Shown here in pieces: positions 1 to 8,887 of a stretch of 58,699 nucleotides of DNA; positions within the stretch are counted from its first letter, which is position 1, and each line of letters starts with the position of its first letter. The notes under the pieces were generated by a model that saw nothing but the letters and a program-made list of their open reading frames with translations, had not been told where the DNA came from and ran no database searches. The DNA is from Hyphomicrobiales bacterium (GTDB lineage: Bacteria > Pseudomonadota > Alphaproteobacteria > Rhizobiales > Rhizobiaceae): contig UCKU01000030.1 in the NCBI GenBank assembly GCA_900473185.1, positions 1 to 58,699 on the forward strand, in the 5' to 3' direction. The translations under genes and the position numbers were made by a program.

Positions 1-1917
1 ACCCCCGCCACCTCCGCCGGACGAGCCGCCACCAGAAAAACCCGAGGAGGAACTGGAAGGCGGCGGCGACGGAATGGTGGACGCGATCGTCGAGGCCATC
101 GACGACGAGAAGCCGCCGATGCGATCGGAAAAGCTGCCGCTGTTGAAATTGCCGGAATACCAAGCGGGGCTATAGGCAGCCGCGGCGGCTCCGGCTGCAG
201 CAGCCGCCAGCCAAGTTTCGAACGTGCGCGACCATGGTTTTTCGACACCTAGCGCCACGGCATAGGGCAGCAAGGTCTCGAAATGTTGCGGCGACATTTG
301 CGGCGCGCCGGCCATGTTCATTCGGTCCTTCTCGGCGAGCGTCAGATATTGCCGCAGGCCATCGACGCCGGCTGTCATCTTGGCACCGAGCGGCGTCGGT
401 GCCCCCATGATGAAGAAATAGAGGATGTTGAAGAGCACAATGCCGCCGACCGCAAAGAGCATGGGCGTTTCGTGGAATTCCATCAGCGAAGAGCCGAGCG
501 CCAGCACGACGGTCGAGAGGATACTGAGACCGACGAAAACTGCGATTGCGATGGCGATGACCGCGAAAATCTTGCCGACGAGCGAACGGCCGCGATGCAG
601 CGCCTTCGCAAAACCTGCCACGAAGACAGACAGGAAGACGGAAATGCCGATGGGGATGATCATCAACGCGATCGTATCCGGCTCCAGCGAGCCGAAGACG
701 AAGAGCGCCACCAGGGCCGCAGCGCTTAAAATTACGCCGCCGGTGATATAACCCGCATTGGAATTGTAATATTTGCCGCGGTGTTCCCGTTCGATCGACG
801 AGCGGAAGCTCTGGCCGACCGATTTGACCTTTTCGCCGTTGGCCTTGTCGATGGTGAGGGTATCGCCGCTGCCCCCGACCGCCTTCAGGAGCTCGGCCTC
901 GCCGGCCTGGAGCTTCTCCTTGCCGAGCGGCTTGTCGGTGCGACGGATGACGATCGAGTCCTTGAGATCCTCCAGCGAAACATAGCCGCGCACGGCAAGA
1001 TCGAGCGCAGTTGCCGAAAGCGCCGTCCAGCCCTGGCCGGAAAAGCCTCTATTGTCGATGTAATTGACAAGCGCAGGCGAAATACCAGAAGGCGGATCCC
1101 AGCGCGGCACAACGATCTCTCGCGCCGGATCGCGGCCAACCTTCAGCCAGGAGCGCGTGTAATAGAGGAAGACGAGGATGAGGCCGCCGAAACCGATGAA
1201 ATAGTCCCGGTTATCGCTGAACCACCAGCTGCTCTCCTGATCAGCGCTCGGCGGATCGATCGCACCCTTCGGCAGTTTCGCGGCAAAGGTCAGCCCCTCC
1301 TGTGCGCCGAGGGGCGTTGTGGTCGCGACGACCAGTCGGCCGTCGTCTACGCTTGCTCGAGCATTCTTGCCGGTGGCACCGACGGGGCCAGTGAAGACGG
1401 CGACATCTTCGGGCACAACGCCTTGTGGAAAGGTGACCGTCGCTACCGCGGAGCGGATCGGAAAAATCCAGCCGTTGCCGGTAACATTCCAATAGAGCTC
1501 GTCATGATCGTCGAAATAACGAATCTGACGGTTCGTTTTGTAGGTGAAGACATATTGGTGGCGGCCGGGAGAGATCGTCACATCTTCGGAGCCGGCATAG
1601 ATGCGGATGCCGCCGGTGATGGATTCCGTATGCCAGGGCTCGTCCCTGCCGTCGCGCTTAACCGAGACGACACTGAAATCGACGCTGCGACGTCGGCCGC
1701 TCTCATCCCTGAACGTCAACGGAAAATCGCGGAAGATGCCCCGCCGGATGCGGTCGCCTTCGGCATTGACAGTGATCGTTTCCGCCACCGTCATCGCCCC
1801 GCTCTTTTCCAGCTGGATGGCGGAATCGAAGGAGGCGATGAATTCTGCGCCTATGGCTGCGCGCGCCACAAACAGCAGCAGCAATGCGAAACAAATGCCG
1901 AAAAACCGCCGGATCAT
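1..1917 (-). CDS. DUF2207 family predicted membrane protein (C-terminus cut by window edge)
   Basis: The frame is open from an ATG at 1917 to base 1 without a stop, so 639 residues are visible and only the last few are probably missing. The protein starts with a signal or anchor segment (MIRRFFGICFALLLLLF), followed by a large extracytoplasmic beta-rich part that includes an IYAGSEDVTISPG stretch. After it come one hydrophobic segment (about residue 240), a cytoplasmic part, and a cluster of three or four hydrophobic segments around residues 400-510. The tail is low-complexity Pro/Ser/Gly ending in glycines. This order fits DUF2207 proteins, whose function is unknown. It starts 35 bases after aroA, so it is probably co-transcribed with it. 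DUF2207 proteins often occur next to LemA, and lemA is indeed two genes upstream. The family call is from recognition of the overall pattern. Confidence 0.82.
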   Translation of the reverse strand, partial: MIRRFFGICFALLLLFVARAAIGAEFIASFDSAIQLEKSGAMTVAETITVNAEGDRIRRGIFRDFPLTFRDESGRRRSVDFSVVSVKRDGRDEPWHTESITGGIRIYAGSEDVTISPGRHQYVFTYKTNRQIRYFDDHDELYWNVTGNGWIFPIRSAVATVTFPQGVVPEDVAVFTGPVGATGKNARASVDDGRLVVATTTPLGAQEGLTFAAKLPKGAIDPPSADQESSWWFSDNRDYFIGFGGLILVFLYYTRSWLKVGRDPAREIVVPRWDPPSGISPALVNYIDNRGFSGQGWTALSATALDLAVRGYVSLEDLKDSIVIRRTDKPLGKEKLQAGEAELLKAVGGSGDTLTIDKANGEKVKSVGQSFRSSIEREHRGKYYNSNAGYITGGVILSAAALVALFVFGSLEPDTIALMIIPIGISVFLSVFVAGFAKALHRGRSLVGKIFAVIAIAIAVFVGLSILSTVVLALGSSLMEFHETPMLFAVGGIVLFNILYFFIMGAPTPLGAKMTAGVDGLRQYLTLAEKDRMNMAGAPQMSPQHFETLLPYAVALGVEKPWSRTFETWLAAAAAGAAAAAYSPAWYSGNFNSGSFSDRIGGFSSSMASTIASTIPSPPPSSSSSGFSGGGSSGGGGGG

Positions 1918-1952
1918 GTCCCCTCCCCGGTTACGGTTTGCCCCAGTTGAGC

Positions 1953-3224
1953 TCAGGCTTCGTCCTTGTAGGCAACCCCCAGTCCCGCAAGCGTGCGCCA
2001 GTAGGCAGGGAAGGTCTTGCCGACGCAATCTGGGTCGAGAATGGTGATGCCGTTGATCTTCAGGCCGGCGAGCGCAAAGCTCATGGCGATGCGGTGATCG
2101 GCAAAGGTATCGATGTCGGCCGGCAGCGTCTGACCAGCGAGTTCAGGATCGGAATGAACGATCAGATCATCGCTCTCCTCGACCGCCAGGCCTTCGCGAA
2201 TGTTGTTCAGACCCGTCGATAATGCGCGGATACGGTCGCATTCCTTGACGCGCAGGTTGGCAATACCGACGAAGCGGACCGGCGTCTCGTTGAACGCGGC
2301 GAGAACCGCGATCGTCGGGATGGCATCCTGCATCTGCGAGCCGTCGATTTCGGCCGGCAGATGCGGGAATTTGGCGATCGTCTCATAGGCCTTGGCATCG
2401 GGCTGCGTGAACGCCTCGTTGGCGACGCCAAGGTCGATCCTGCCGCCGCTCAGGACTTCGGCAGCCCAGAGATAGGTTGCGGCAGATGCATCCGGCTCGA
2501 TGACGAAATCGGCTGCGGTATAGCCGGTCGCCTGCACACGCCAGGTCGCGGCATCGAGCTGCTCCACCTTGGCGCCGAAGGCTTCCATGGCGGCAAGGGT
2601 CAGATCGACATAACCGCGGGCGCCGATATCGGTGCCGGCGAGCGCGATCGTCACGGGTGCGTTGGCGCCCGGACTGGCAAGCGGTGCCGCCATGAGAAGG
2701 GCGGAGACATACTGGCTTGACAGGCCGGCATCGATCTCGACGCGGCCCGAGGCGAAATGACCGTTGCCGCGCACGGTCACTGGCGGGCAGCCGGTCGGGG
2801 CTTCGGCATCCAGTCCGAGCGACTTCAGGGCTGCAACCAGCGGGCCGATCGGGCGCTTGCGCATATGCTCGTCGCCATCGACGACGACAGTGCCTTCGAC
2901 GGAAGCAACGGCCGCCGTCAGGAAGCGGGTCGCCGTGCCGGCATTGCCGAGGAAGAGCGGGGCTTTCGGCTGATGGAGCTTGCCGCTGCCGGTGACGACG
3001 AAGGTCGTGTCGTCGGGCTCGTCGATCTGCACACCCATGGCCCTGAGCGCCTCGGCCATATATTTCGTATCGTCGCTCTTCAGCGCGCCGGTCAGCCGGC
3101 TCGTGCCTTTGGCAAGACCTGCGAGCAGCAGGGCGCGGTTGGTGATCGACTTCGAGCCCGGAACCACGGCACGACCGGTGAGCGGCTTGCCCGGCGGGAT
3201 GATGGTGAGCTTGGCTTTACTCAT
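1953..3224 (-). CDS. aroA: 3-phosphoshikimate 1-carboxyvinyltransferase (EPSP synthase), AROM/class I-like
   Basis: This enzyme transfers enolpyruvate from PEP to shikimate 3-phosphate in the cytoplasmic shikimate pathway. The 423-residue protein has the family signatures PGSKSITNRALLLAGLA at the N-terminus, LFLGNAGTATRFL in the PEP/glyphosate loop, RVKECDRI, and DHRIAMSFAL near the C-terminus. I chose the ATG at 3224 (MSKAKLT) because the protein then starts just before the conserved core; an upstream in-frame ATG at 3260 would add 12 unconserved residues. The loop differs from the CP4-type (class II) enzyme typical of Agrobacterium and Rhizobium. At the E. coli Pro101 position it has Phe, as I recall for fungal AROM proteins. 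It may therefore be a second EPSP synthase alongside a canonical one elsewhere. It lies between lemA and the DUF2207 gene on the same strand. Confidence 0.9.
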   Translation of the reverse strand: MSKAKLTIIPPGKPLTGRAVVPGSKSITNRALLLAGLAKGTSRLTGALKSDDTKYMAEALRAMGVQIDEPDDTTFVVTGSGKLHQPKAPLFLGNAGTATRFLTAAVASVEGTVVVDGDEHMRKRPIGPLVAALKSLGLDAEAPTGCPPVTVRGNGHFASGRVEIDAGLSSQYVSALLMAAPLASPGANAPVTIALAGTDIGARGYVDLTLAAMEAFGAKVEQLDAATWRVQATGYTAADFVIEPDASAATYLWAAEVLSGGRIDLGVANEAFTQPDAKAYETIAKFPHLPAEIDGSQMQDAIPTIAVLAAFNETPVRFVGIANLRVKECDRIRALSTGLNNIREGLAVEESDDLIVHSDPELAGQTLPADIDTFADHRIAMSFALAGLKINGITILDPDCVGKTFPAYWRTLAGLGVAYKDEA

Positions 3225-3307
3225 TGCGCTTGTCTCTTCTGTCCATTGCAGCGGCCGCAAGCGGCCCTATGGGACTGCTCATAGCAGTTTTTGTGCAAAG
3301 ACAAAGG

Positions 3308-3859
3308 TCAGAACTTGACTGATGGTACGGCGCGATCGGCCTCGTTGGCGATTTCGAAATATTCGCGCTTGGAAAAGCCGAACTGGCCGGCAACGAGGTT
3401 TGACGGGAAGCTCTCGACCTTGATGTTCAGATCGCGGGCCGCGCCATTATAATAGCGCCGCGCCATCTGGATTTCGCTTTCCATCGTTTCCAGCGAGGCC
3501 TGAAGCTCGGAGAAATTCTGGTTAGCCTTGAGATCGGGATAGGCTTCGGCCAGCGCCATCACCCGGCCGAGCGCCTGCCCAAGCAGACCTTCCGCCTGCG
3601 CCCTGCCAGCCACATCGCCAGCAGGAACGGCCTGCGCCCTGTTGCGGAGCTCGACAACCTCTTCAAGCGTAGTTTTTTCGTGGGCTGCGTAGCCTTTGAC
3701 CGTTTCGATCAGGTTCGGGATCAGGTCCGCACGGCGCTTCAGTTGCACATCGATACCGGACCAGGCCTCCTCGGCCATCTGCCGGGAACGGACGAGGCCG
3801 TTGTAGATGAAGATGACGTAGAGTGCGATCAGAACGATGACGCCAAGAGCGATATACAT
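3308..3859 (-). CDS. lemA: LemA family protein
   Basis: The 183-residue protein has one N-terminal membrane helix (MYIALGVIVLIALYVIFIYN) followed by an alpha-helical domain. The family core is clear: a VQLKRRADLIPNLIETVKGY segment, then the helix with ELRNRAQAV, and the C-terminal AARDLNIKVESFPSN and FEIANEADRAVP segments. LemA proteins are membrane-anchored helical bundles of unclear biochemical role. The ATG at 3859 is preceded by a GGGGGAA ribosome-binding site. The gene is followed after 83 bases by aroA and then by the DUF2207 gene, a common functional partner of LemA, so the three probably form one transcription unit. Confidence 0.93.
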   Translation of the reverse strand: MYIALGVIVLIALYVIFIYNGLVRSRQMAEEAWSGIDVQLKRRADLIPNLIETVKGYAAHEKTTLEEVVELRNRAQAVPAGDVAGRAQAEGLLGQALGRVMALAEAYPDLKANQNFSELQASLETMESEIQMARRYYNGAARDLNIKVESFPSNLVAGQFGFSKREYFEIANEADRAVPSVKF

Positions 3860-3930
3860 CGCGAATTCCCCCGAAAAGCCAATGTGGCGGGAGACTACGC
3901 GGGTTTCGTAGAGATCGTCAAACGGGGAAG

Positions 3931-3958
3931 GCTGCGCAAGTGTTCCTTGCGCCGCAGC
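3931..3958 (-). terminator. Hairpin after glyQ, possible weak terminator
   Basis: GCGCAAG (3934-3940) and CTTGCGC (3946-3952) form a perfect 7-bp stem with a 5-base loop, with further imperfect pairing outward. It lies about 10 bases beyond the glyQ stop. No T-run follows on the minus strand, so it may be an mRNA-stabilising hairpin or a Rho-dependent end rather than an intrinsic terminator. Confidence 0.35.
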
Positions 3959-3962
3959 AGGA

Positions 3963-4922
<960 letters not shown>

Positions 4923-5079
4923 GGAACGGCACCGATTGCTTGGAATATGAGCGCGACAGGTGCCACGGAGGGCCGCAGGGGTCAAGACTTTTGCACCGCG
5001 TCCCGACAAACCTCACAAACGGCCAGCCGGTCAGCGATCTCGATCGCCGATCGGCAACGCTCAACACGCACGCTTCGGC

Positions 5080-5271
5080 CTATTCGTCTTCCCGTTTCAG
5101 GCGATATTCGCCCGTTGACGGATCCTTTACCAACGTGCCAATGGCGCCCGTCTGGCGCTCTTTCTCGGCGCGGCGAGATTTTTCAGCAAGCCTCTGCGCA
5201 TCAGAAACAAAACGGCGATAAAGCCACCAGCCCGCGCAGACGAGGATCAATAACGTAATTAGTTGTGCCAT
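5080..5271 (-). CDS. Small conserved single-pass membrane protein
   Basis: The ORF encodes 63 residues: one N-terminal membrane helix (LITLLILVCAGWWLYRRF) followed by a charged tail rich in Arg, Lys and Glu that ends VKDPSTGEYRLKREDE. The ATG at 5271 has a good GAGGGG ribosome-binding site. The gene lies 18 bases downstream of sppA and about 160 bases upstream of glyQ, all on the minus strand, so it is probably translated from the sppA transcript. I do not recognise a named family; the function is unknown. Confidence 0.7.
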   Translation of the reverse strand: MAQLITLLILVCAGWWLYRRFVSDAQRLAEKSRRAEKERQTGAIGTLVKDPSTGEYRLKREDE

Positions 5272-5289
5272 ATCCCCTCGTTTCTCCCG

Positions 5290-6150
5290 TCAAAGCCCGT
5301 AACGGCTCCACAATGCTCTTTCCTCCGCCGCTTCGACAAGCCCCGATGCAAGACCGGACGCCGCACCGTCAAGCGAGACCGGCGAGACACCGGGAATGCG
5401 ACGGCCCAGCAGCCCGCGGGTGGCCGTGACGAGCTGCAGCTTCGTTTTCTGGCCGTAGCGTTTTTTCAGTTCCTGGCGCATATCGCCGAGCCCGTCGATC
5501 AGGCCGAGCTCCAGGCCGCGCGTGCCGCTCCAGAAGAGACCGGAGAAAACTGTCGCATCGTCCGTCAGCTTACCGGTGCGGCGCTCGCGCACCATAGAGA
5601 TGAAGACCTGGTGGATCTCGAGCTGCAGGCTTTTGAGATATTCGATGTCCTTTTCCTTCTCTGGCTGGAAGGGATCGAGGATCACCTTGTTCTCGCCTGC
5701 CGTATAGACGCGACGCTCGACCCCGATCTTCTTCAGGAGCTCCGGAAAACCGAAGCCACCCGAGACGACGCCGATCGAGCCGACGATGGAGGTCGGGTCG
5801 GCGATGATCTCATCGCCAGCCAGCGCGATCATATAGCCGCCGGAGGCTGCCACATCTTCCACGAAGACCAGCACCTTCTTCTGCTTTTCCCGCGCAAGCT
5901 CGCGGATACGCGTGAAGATGAGGCGGGACTGGACGGGCGAACCACCAGGCGAATTGATGGAGATGGCAACGGCCGGAGTGTCCTTCATGGAGAAGGCCTT
6001 TTCCAGCACCGGCGCAACATTGGCGAGATTGAGGGTCGGGCGGAACTGACCGCCGCCGCTGATGATCGCGCCCTGCAGCCTGACGACGGGGATGACGAGC
6101 CCATCCTTGCGAAACCGCTTCGGCATCAGCTTTCTCAAAAATCCAGCCAT
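5290..6150 (-). CDS. sppA: S49 family serine peptidase, SppA/SohB-like signal peptide peptidase
   Basis: The 286-residue protein has the S49 core. It contains SINSPGGSP, the nucleophile region VEDVAASGGYMIALAGDEI (Ser in ASGGY), the following PTSIVGSIGVVSGGFG, and a later AGENKVILDPF segment that carries the likely catalytic lysine of the Ser-Lys dyad. It ends with the typical SGTRGLELGLIDGLGD helix. Members cleave residual signal peptides or membrane-protein fragments. The length is that of the short single-domain form. No strong N-terminal membrane helix is evident, so membrane association would have to come from the amphipathic N-terminus. The ATG at 6150 follows AGGAAAAG. It heads a minus-strand run with the small membrane protein gene and glyQ. 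Confidence 0.9.
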   Translation of the reverse strand: MAGFLRKLMPKRFRKDGLVIPVVRLQGAIISGGGQFRPTLNLANVAPVLEKAFSMKDTPAVAISINSPGGSPVQSRLIFTRIRELAREKQKKVLVFVEDVAASGGYMIALAGDEIIADPTSIVGSIGVVSGGFGFPELLKKIGVERRVYTAGENKVILDPFQPEKEKDIEYLKSLQLEIHQVFISMVRERRTGKLTDDATVFSGLFWSGTRGLELGLIDGLGDMRQELKKRYGQKTKLQLVTATRGLLGRRIPGVSPVSLDGAASGLASGLVEAAEERALWSRYGL

Positions 6151-6282
6151 TTCTTTTCCTCAACATGATCGGCGGCGCCAGCATGCATATGCACATTACA
6201 AGGGCATTGCATGTATGCGCTGCAACGACAAACGCAATGGCTACGTTCCCAAAACATCGCCTCACCATTTTCTTGTTGCGAA

Positions 6283-6297
6283 TGACTTGCATTATCA
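6283..6297 (+). promoter_or_regulatory. Candidate metal-regulator site (TGA-N9-TCA) upstream of mntH
   Basis: An AT-rich patch 47-61 bases before the mntH start holds TGA-N9-TCA (6283-6297) inside a longer imperfect palindrome running to about 6305. TGA-N9-TCA is the short form of the IRO box bound by RirA in rhizobia. The same patch also loosely resembles Fur/Mur-type boxes (GCATTATCATTCTAATC). The motif is short and could occur by chance, so this rests mainly on its position before a metal importer. Confidence 0.25.
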
Positions 6298-6343
6298 TTC
6301 TAATCAGGCATAGTGCCGGCATGGGTAATCAGGTGAAAGTGGC

Positions 6344-7687
6344 ATGGACATCATAAATCCGAATGCAAAGGGCGGCTGGCGGACCGAGCGCGGCGAGGCT
6401 TCGCTCTCCGACGTCTACCGTACAGTTGGTACGGGGCGGCACAGCTCCACGTGGCGGCGGGCGGCAGCCTTCCTCGGCCCCGGCTACATGGTGGCGGTCG
6501 GCTACATGGACCCTGGCAACTGGGCGACCTCGCTCGCCGGCGGATCGAAGTTCGGCTATGCGCTGCTGACCGTCGCACTGCTTTCGAACATTATGGCAAT
6601 CGTGCTGCAATCGCTTTGCGCGCGTCTTGCGATCGGCTCAGGCCGCGACCTGGCGCAGGCCTGTCGCGATGCCTATCCGAGCTATGTTGCAGTGCCGCTC
6701 TGGGCCTTTGCGGAAATCGCCATCATCGCCACCGATATTGCCGAAGTGATCGGCACGGCGATCGGCCTCAATCTGCTTTTCGGAATTCCGCTTGAAATCG
6801 GCGTGCTAATCACCGCGCTCGACGTGTTCGTCATCCTTCTGCTGCAGAGGCTTGGCTTCCGCTGGATGGAGGCCTTCATCATCACGCTGCTCGGCGTAAT
6901 CGCGGTCTGCTTTGCGATCCAGATTTTCCTTGCCGACCCGCAATGGGGTGCTGTCATCAGGGGCTTCCTGCCTACGCCTGAGGTCGTCACCAACCCGGAA
7001 ATGCTCTACCTGGCGCTCGGTATTCTCGGCGCGACCGTAATGCCGCACAATCTCTACCTTCACTCCGGCATCGTGCAGACGCGCTCCTATGGCCATACCG
7101 TGCCGGAGAAGAAGGAAGCGCTGACCTTTGCGACCCTCGACTCCACCGTGGCGCTCTGCTTCGCGCTCCTGATCAACGCCTCGATCCTGATCCTTGCCGC
7201 GGCTGCCTTCAATGCCAACGGCAAGACCGATGTGGTGGAACTTGGTGAGGCGCATTCGCTGCTGTCACCGCTGCTTGGCCTTGCCATTGCGCCTACGCTC
7301 TTCGGCATTGCGCTGCTCTGCTGCGGCTTGAATTCCACGGTCACCGCCACGCTTGCCGGGCAGATCGTCATGGAAGGCTTCCTGAAAATCAAGCTGAAGC
7401 CTTGGGTACGCCGCCTGATCACCCGCGCCATCGCCATCGTTCCCGCGGCTTTCGTGACGATCTGGTACGGCGATCAGGGCACGGCGGAGCTGCTGATCTT
7501 GACCCAGGTGGTGCTCAGCCTGCAGCTTTCCTTTGCCGTCTTCCCGCTTGTGATGTTCACAGCCAGCAAGGCGAAAATGGGCGAACTGGTCGCCCCGAAG
7601 TGGCTCAGCGCCATCGCCTATGTGGTCGCTATCGTGATCGCCGGCCTGAACGTCAAGCTGCTCTTGGACTTCGTGACCGGGGGCTAG
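6344..7687 (+). CDS. mntH: Nramp family divalent metal (Mn2+/Fe2+) : H+ symporter
   Basis: The 447-residue protein has eleven or so membrane helices and the Nramp metal-site motifs: DPGNWATS in helix 1 (Asp and Asn ligands) and MPHNLYLHSGIVQTR in helix 6 (Met and His). TDIAEVIGTAIGL in helix 3 is also typical. Such proteins import manganese, and to a lesser extent ferrous iron, driven by protons across the inner membrane. The ATG at 6344 gives the expected N-terminal charged leader. It is transcribed alone and divergently from sppA across a 193-base AT-rich gap that probably holds metal-responsive control. It ends convergently with the methyltransferase gene, with a palindromic repeat between. 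Confidence 0.96.
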   Translation: MDIINPNAKGGWRTERGEASLSDVYRTVGTGRHSSTWRRAAAFLGPGYMVAVGYMDPGNWATSLAGGSKFGYALLTVALLSNIMAIVLQSLCARLAIGSGRDLAQACRDAYPSYVAVPLWAFAEIAIIATDIAEVIGTAIGLNLLFGIPLEIGVLITALDVFVILLLQRLGFRWMEAFIITLLGVIAVCFAIQIFLADPQWGAVIRGFLPTPEVVTNPEMLYLALGILGATVMPHNLYLHSGIVQTRSYGHTVPEKKEALTFATLDSTVALCFALLINASILILAAAAFNANGKTDVVELGEAHSLLSPLLGLAIAPTLFGIALLCCGLNSTVTATLAGQIVMEGFLKIKLKPWVRRLITRAIAIVPAAFVTIWYGDQGTAELLILTQVVLSLQLSFAVFPLVMFTASKAKMGELVAPKWLSAIAYVVAIVIAGLNVKLLLDFVTGG

Positions 7688-7724
7688 AATTTGTTCTCAG
7701 GCAATTCCGGAATCGATTTTCTTC

Positions 7725-7768
7725 GCAATTCCGAACGGAAAACCGCTGCACAGGTTTCCTGGAATTGC
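7725..7768. repeat. Palindromic intergenic element, copy A
   Basis: A 44-bp imperfect palindrome bounded by GCAATTCC and GGAATTGC, with the centre AAAACCGCTGCACAGG. It sits between the convergent mntH and methyltransferase genes. Compared with copies at 15735, 45757 and 50269, the inner arms have changed together: GCAAAA/TTTTGC there, GGAAAACC/GGTTTCC here. The hairpin is therefore kept. It could act as a bidirectional transcript end. Confidence 0.8.
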
Positions 7769-7769
7769 T

Positions 7770-8546
7770 TCAGAGCCTGCCATAGGCCGCACGGCCATTG
7801 TTGAAATCATCGACGAGAGGGGAGAACTTGTGGCTCCCCTCTTCGTGCATGATGAGGGGGGCACGCAGCGATAGCCTTGCGCGAGAACCCTTGATCGCCG
7901 TCACGAGGATGCGGACGGCGTTTTCCCCTTCACGCGGATGAATGGCGGTGATCTCGATGCCGCCGAAGCGCCTGCCGCAGGCGTCGATGATCTCGGCGAT
8001 CGATTGCGGCCTTGCGATCAGCGACAGTTGTCCGCCCGGCGTCGTGATGGCCCCGGCCGTTCGGATCCAGCTCTCGAAAAGGCCATCTGTCATGGCATGG
8101 GCTTCAGCCTTCAGCGCATCCGGCGTCCTGCGGTCGCCGGCATCGTTGAAAGGCGGGTTCATAATAACGTGATCGAAGCTTTCGTCGATCAAGCCTGCGT
8201 CATTGCGTGCCTTGGCGGTCAGCGTGACATCGGCCTCAACGACCGAGACGCGGCCCGCCATGTGGGCATTTTCCGGGAGTGCCGTGCTGCGGCGAGCGTA
8301 GTTAGCCATCTCCGCCGAACGCTCGAAAAGCACGACCTCGGCCTTCGGAAGGCGGGAGGCGACGGCAAGGCCGGCAGCACCCGCTCCGGCCCCGAGATCG
8401 GCCACTCTTATGGGGCGATCGTCGGCAATGAGGGCCGCGAGCAGCATGGCATCCATGCCGGCACGATGCCCCCTGCCCTTTGGCTGGACGATGTGGAAAA
8501 GGCCGCGATGAAAGGCGTCTATGGTGTCAGTCACCGCCTGCGTCAT
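7770..8546 (-). CDS. tRNA1(Val) adenine-N6 methyltransferase-like (TrmN6/YfiC family)
   Basis: The 258-residue SAM-dependent methyltransferase has motif I in VADLGAGAGAAGLAVASRLP, an acidic motif II (VVLFERSAEM) and the N6-adenine signature NPPF in FDHVIMNPPFNDAGD. This combination and the length fit the TrmN6/YfiC group that modifies A37 of a tRNA; the exact substrate is inferred. I chose the ATG at 8546 (MTQAVTDTIDAFHRG) because GGAAG sits just upstream and the preceding DUF2007 gene stops 4 bases earlier, which implies translational coupling. The longer frame to 8627 would overlap that gene. The C-terminal HEEGSHKFSPLVDDFNNG is unrecognised. Confidence 0.85.
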   Translation of the reverse strand: MTQAVTDTIDAFHRGLFHIVQPKGRGHRAGMDAMLLAALIADDRPIRVADLGAGAGAAGLAVASRLPKAEVVLFERSAEMANYARRSTALPENAHMAGRVSVVEADVTLTAKARNDAGLIDESFDHVIMNPPFNDAGDRRTPDALKAEAHAMTDGLFESWIRTAGAITTPGGQLSLIARPQSIAEIIDACGRRFGGIEITAIHPREGENAVRILVTAIKGSRARLSLRAPLIMHEEGSHKFSPLVDDFNNGRAAYGRL

Positions 8547-8550
8547 CTTT

Positions 8551-8778
8551 TCACTTCCGCTCGCGCAATTCACCGCCAAGACCCGCATCAGTAAGGATGC
8601 GACGGGCTTGATCAGCCATCGCCTCATCGACCAACAGGCGGCGCGGCAGCATGCCGAGCGAGCCCTCCAGCACGCTCATGCCCTGATCGGCGATGAAGCA
8701 CGCAATTCCCGCATCCTTCATGAGACTCTCGGCAAAAGAGAGCAGAACGGGATCGTTTGCGCGGATAAGTTCATGCAT
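8551..8778 (-). CDS. DUF2007 domain protein (putative signal-transducing protein)
   Basis: The 75-residue protein matches the small DUF2007 family. It begins MHELIRANDPVLLSFAESL, has a GIACFIADQGMSVLEGSLG core and ends with a helix containing DEAMADQARRIL. These proteins resemble GlnB/ACT-like folds and their role is unknown. It sits 4 bases upstream of the methyltransferase gene and starts head-to-head with the polyprenyl synthase gene across about 110 bases. The gene pair is recognisable from other alphaproteobacteria by memory only. Confidence 0.85.
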   Translation of the reverse strand: MHELIRANDPVLLSFAESLMKDAGIACFIADQGMSVLEGSLGMLPRRLLVDEAMADQARRILTDAGLGGELRERK

Positions 8779-8887
8779 TTGCCGTCATTTTCCCTTCCGA
8801 ATTTGCTGGCAGCGACAATTCACCCCTTGCCGCCTCCATCGCCCCTTTCTATTGTCAAAGGCAACGAATGAACAGGAGTCCGGGTCG

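Noticed and set aside
781..1950. Plus-strand ORF of 389 codons near the window start
   Set aside because: Antisense to the DUF2207 gene, which reads through to base 1 with a signal peptide and membrane helices.
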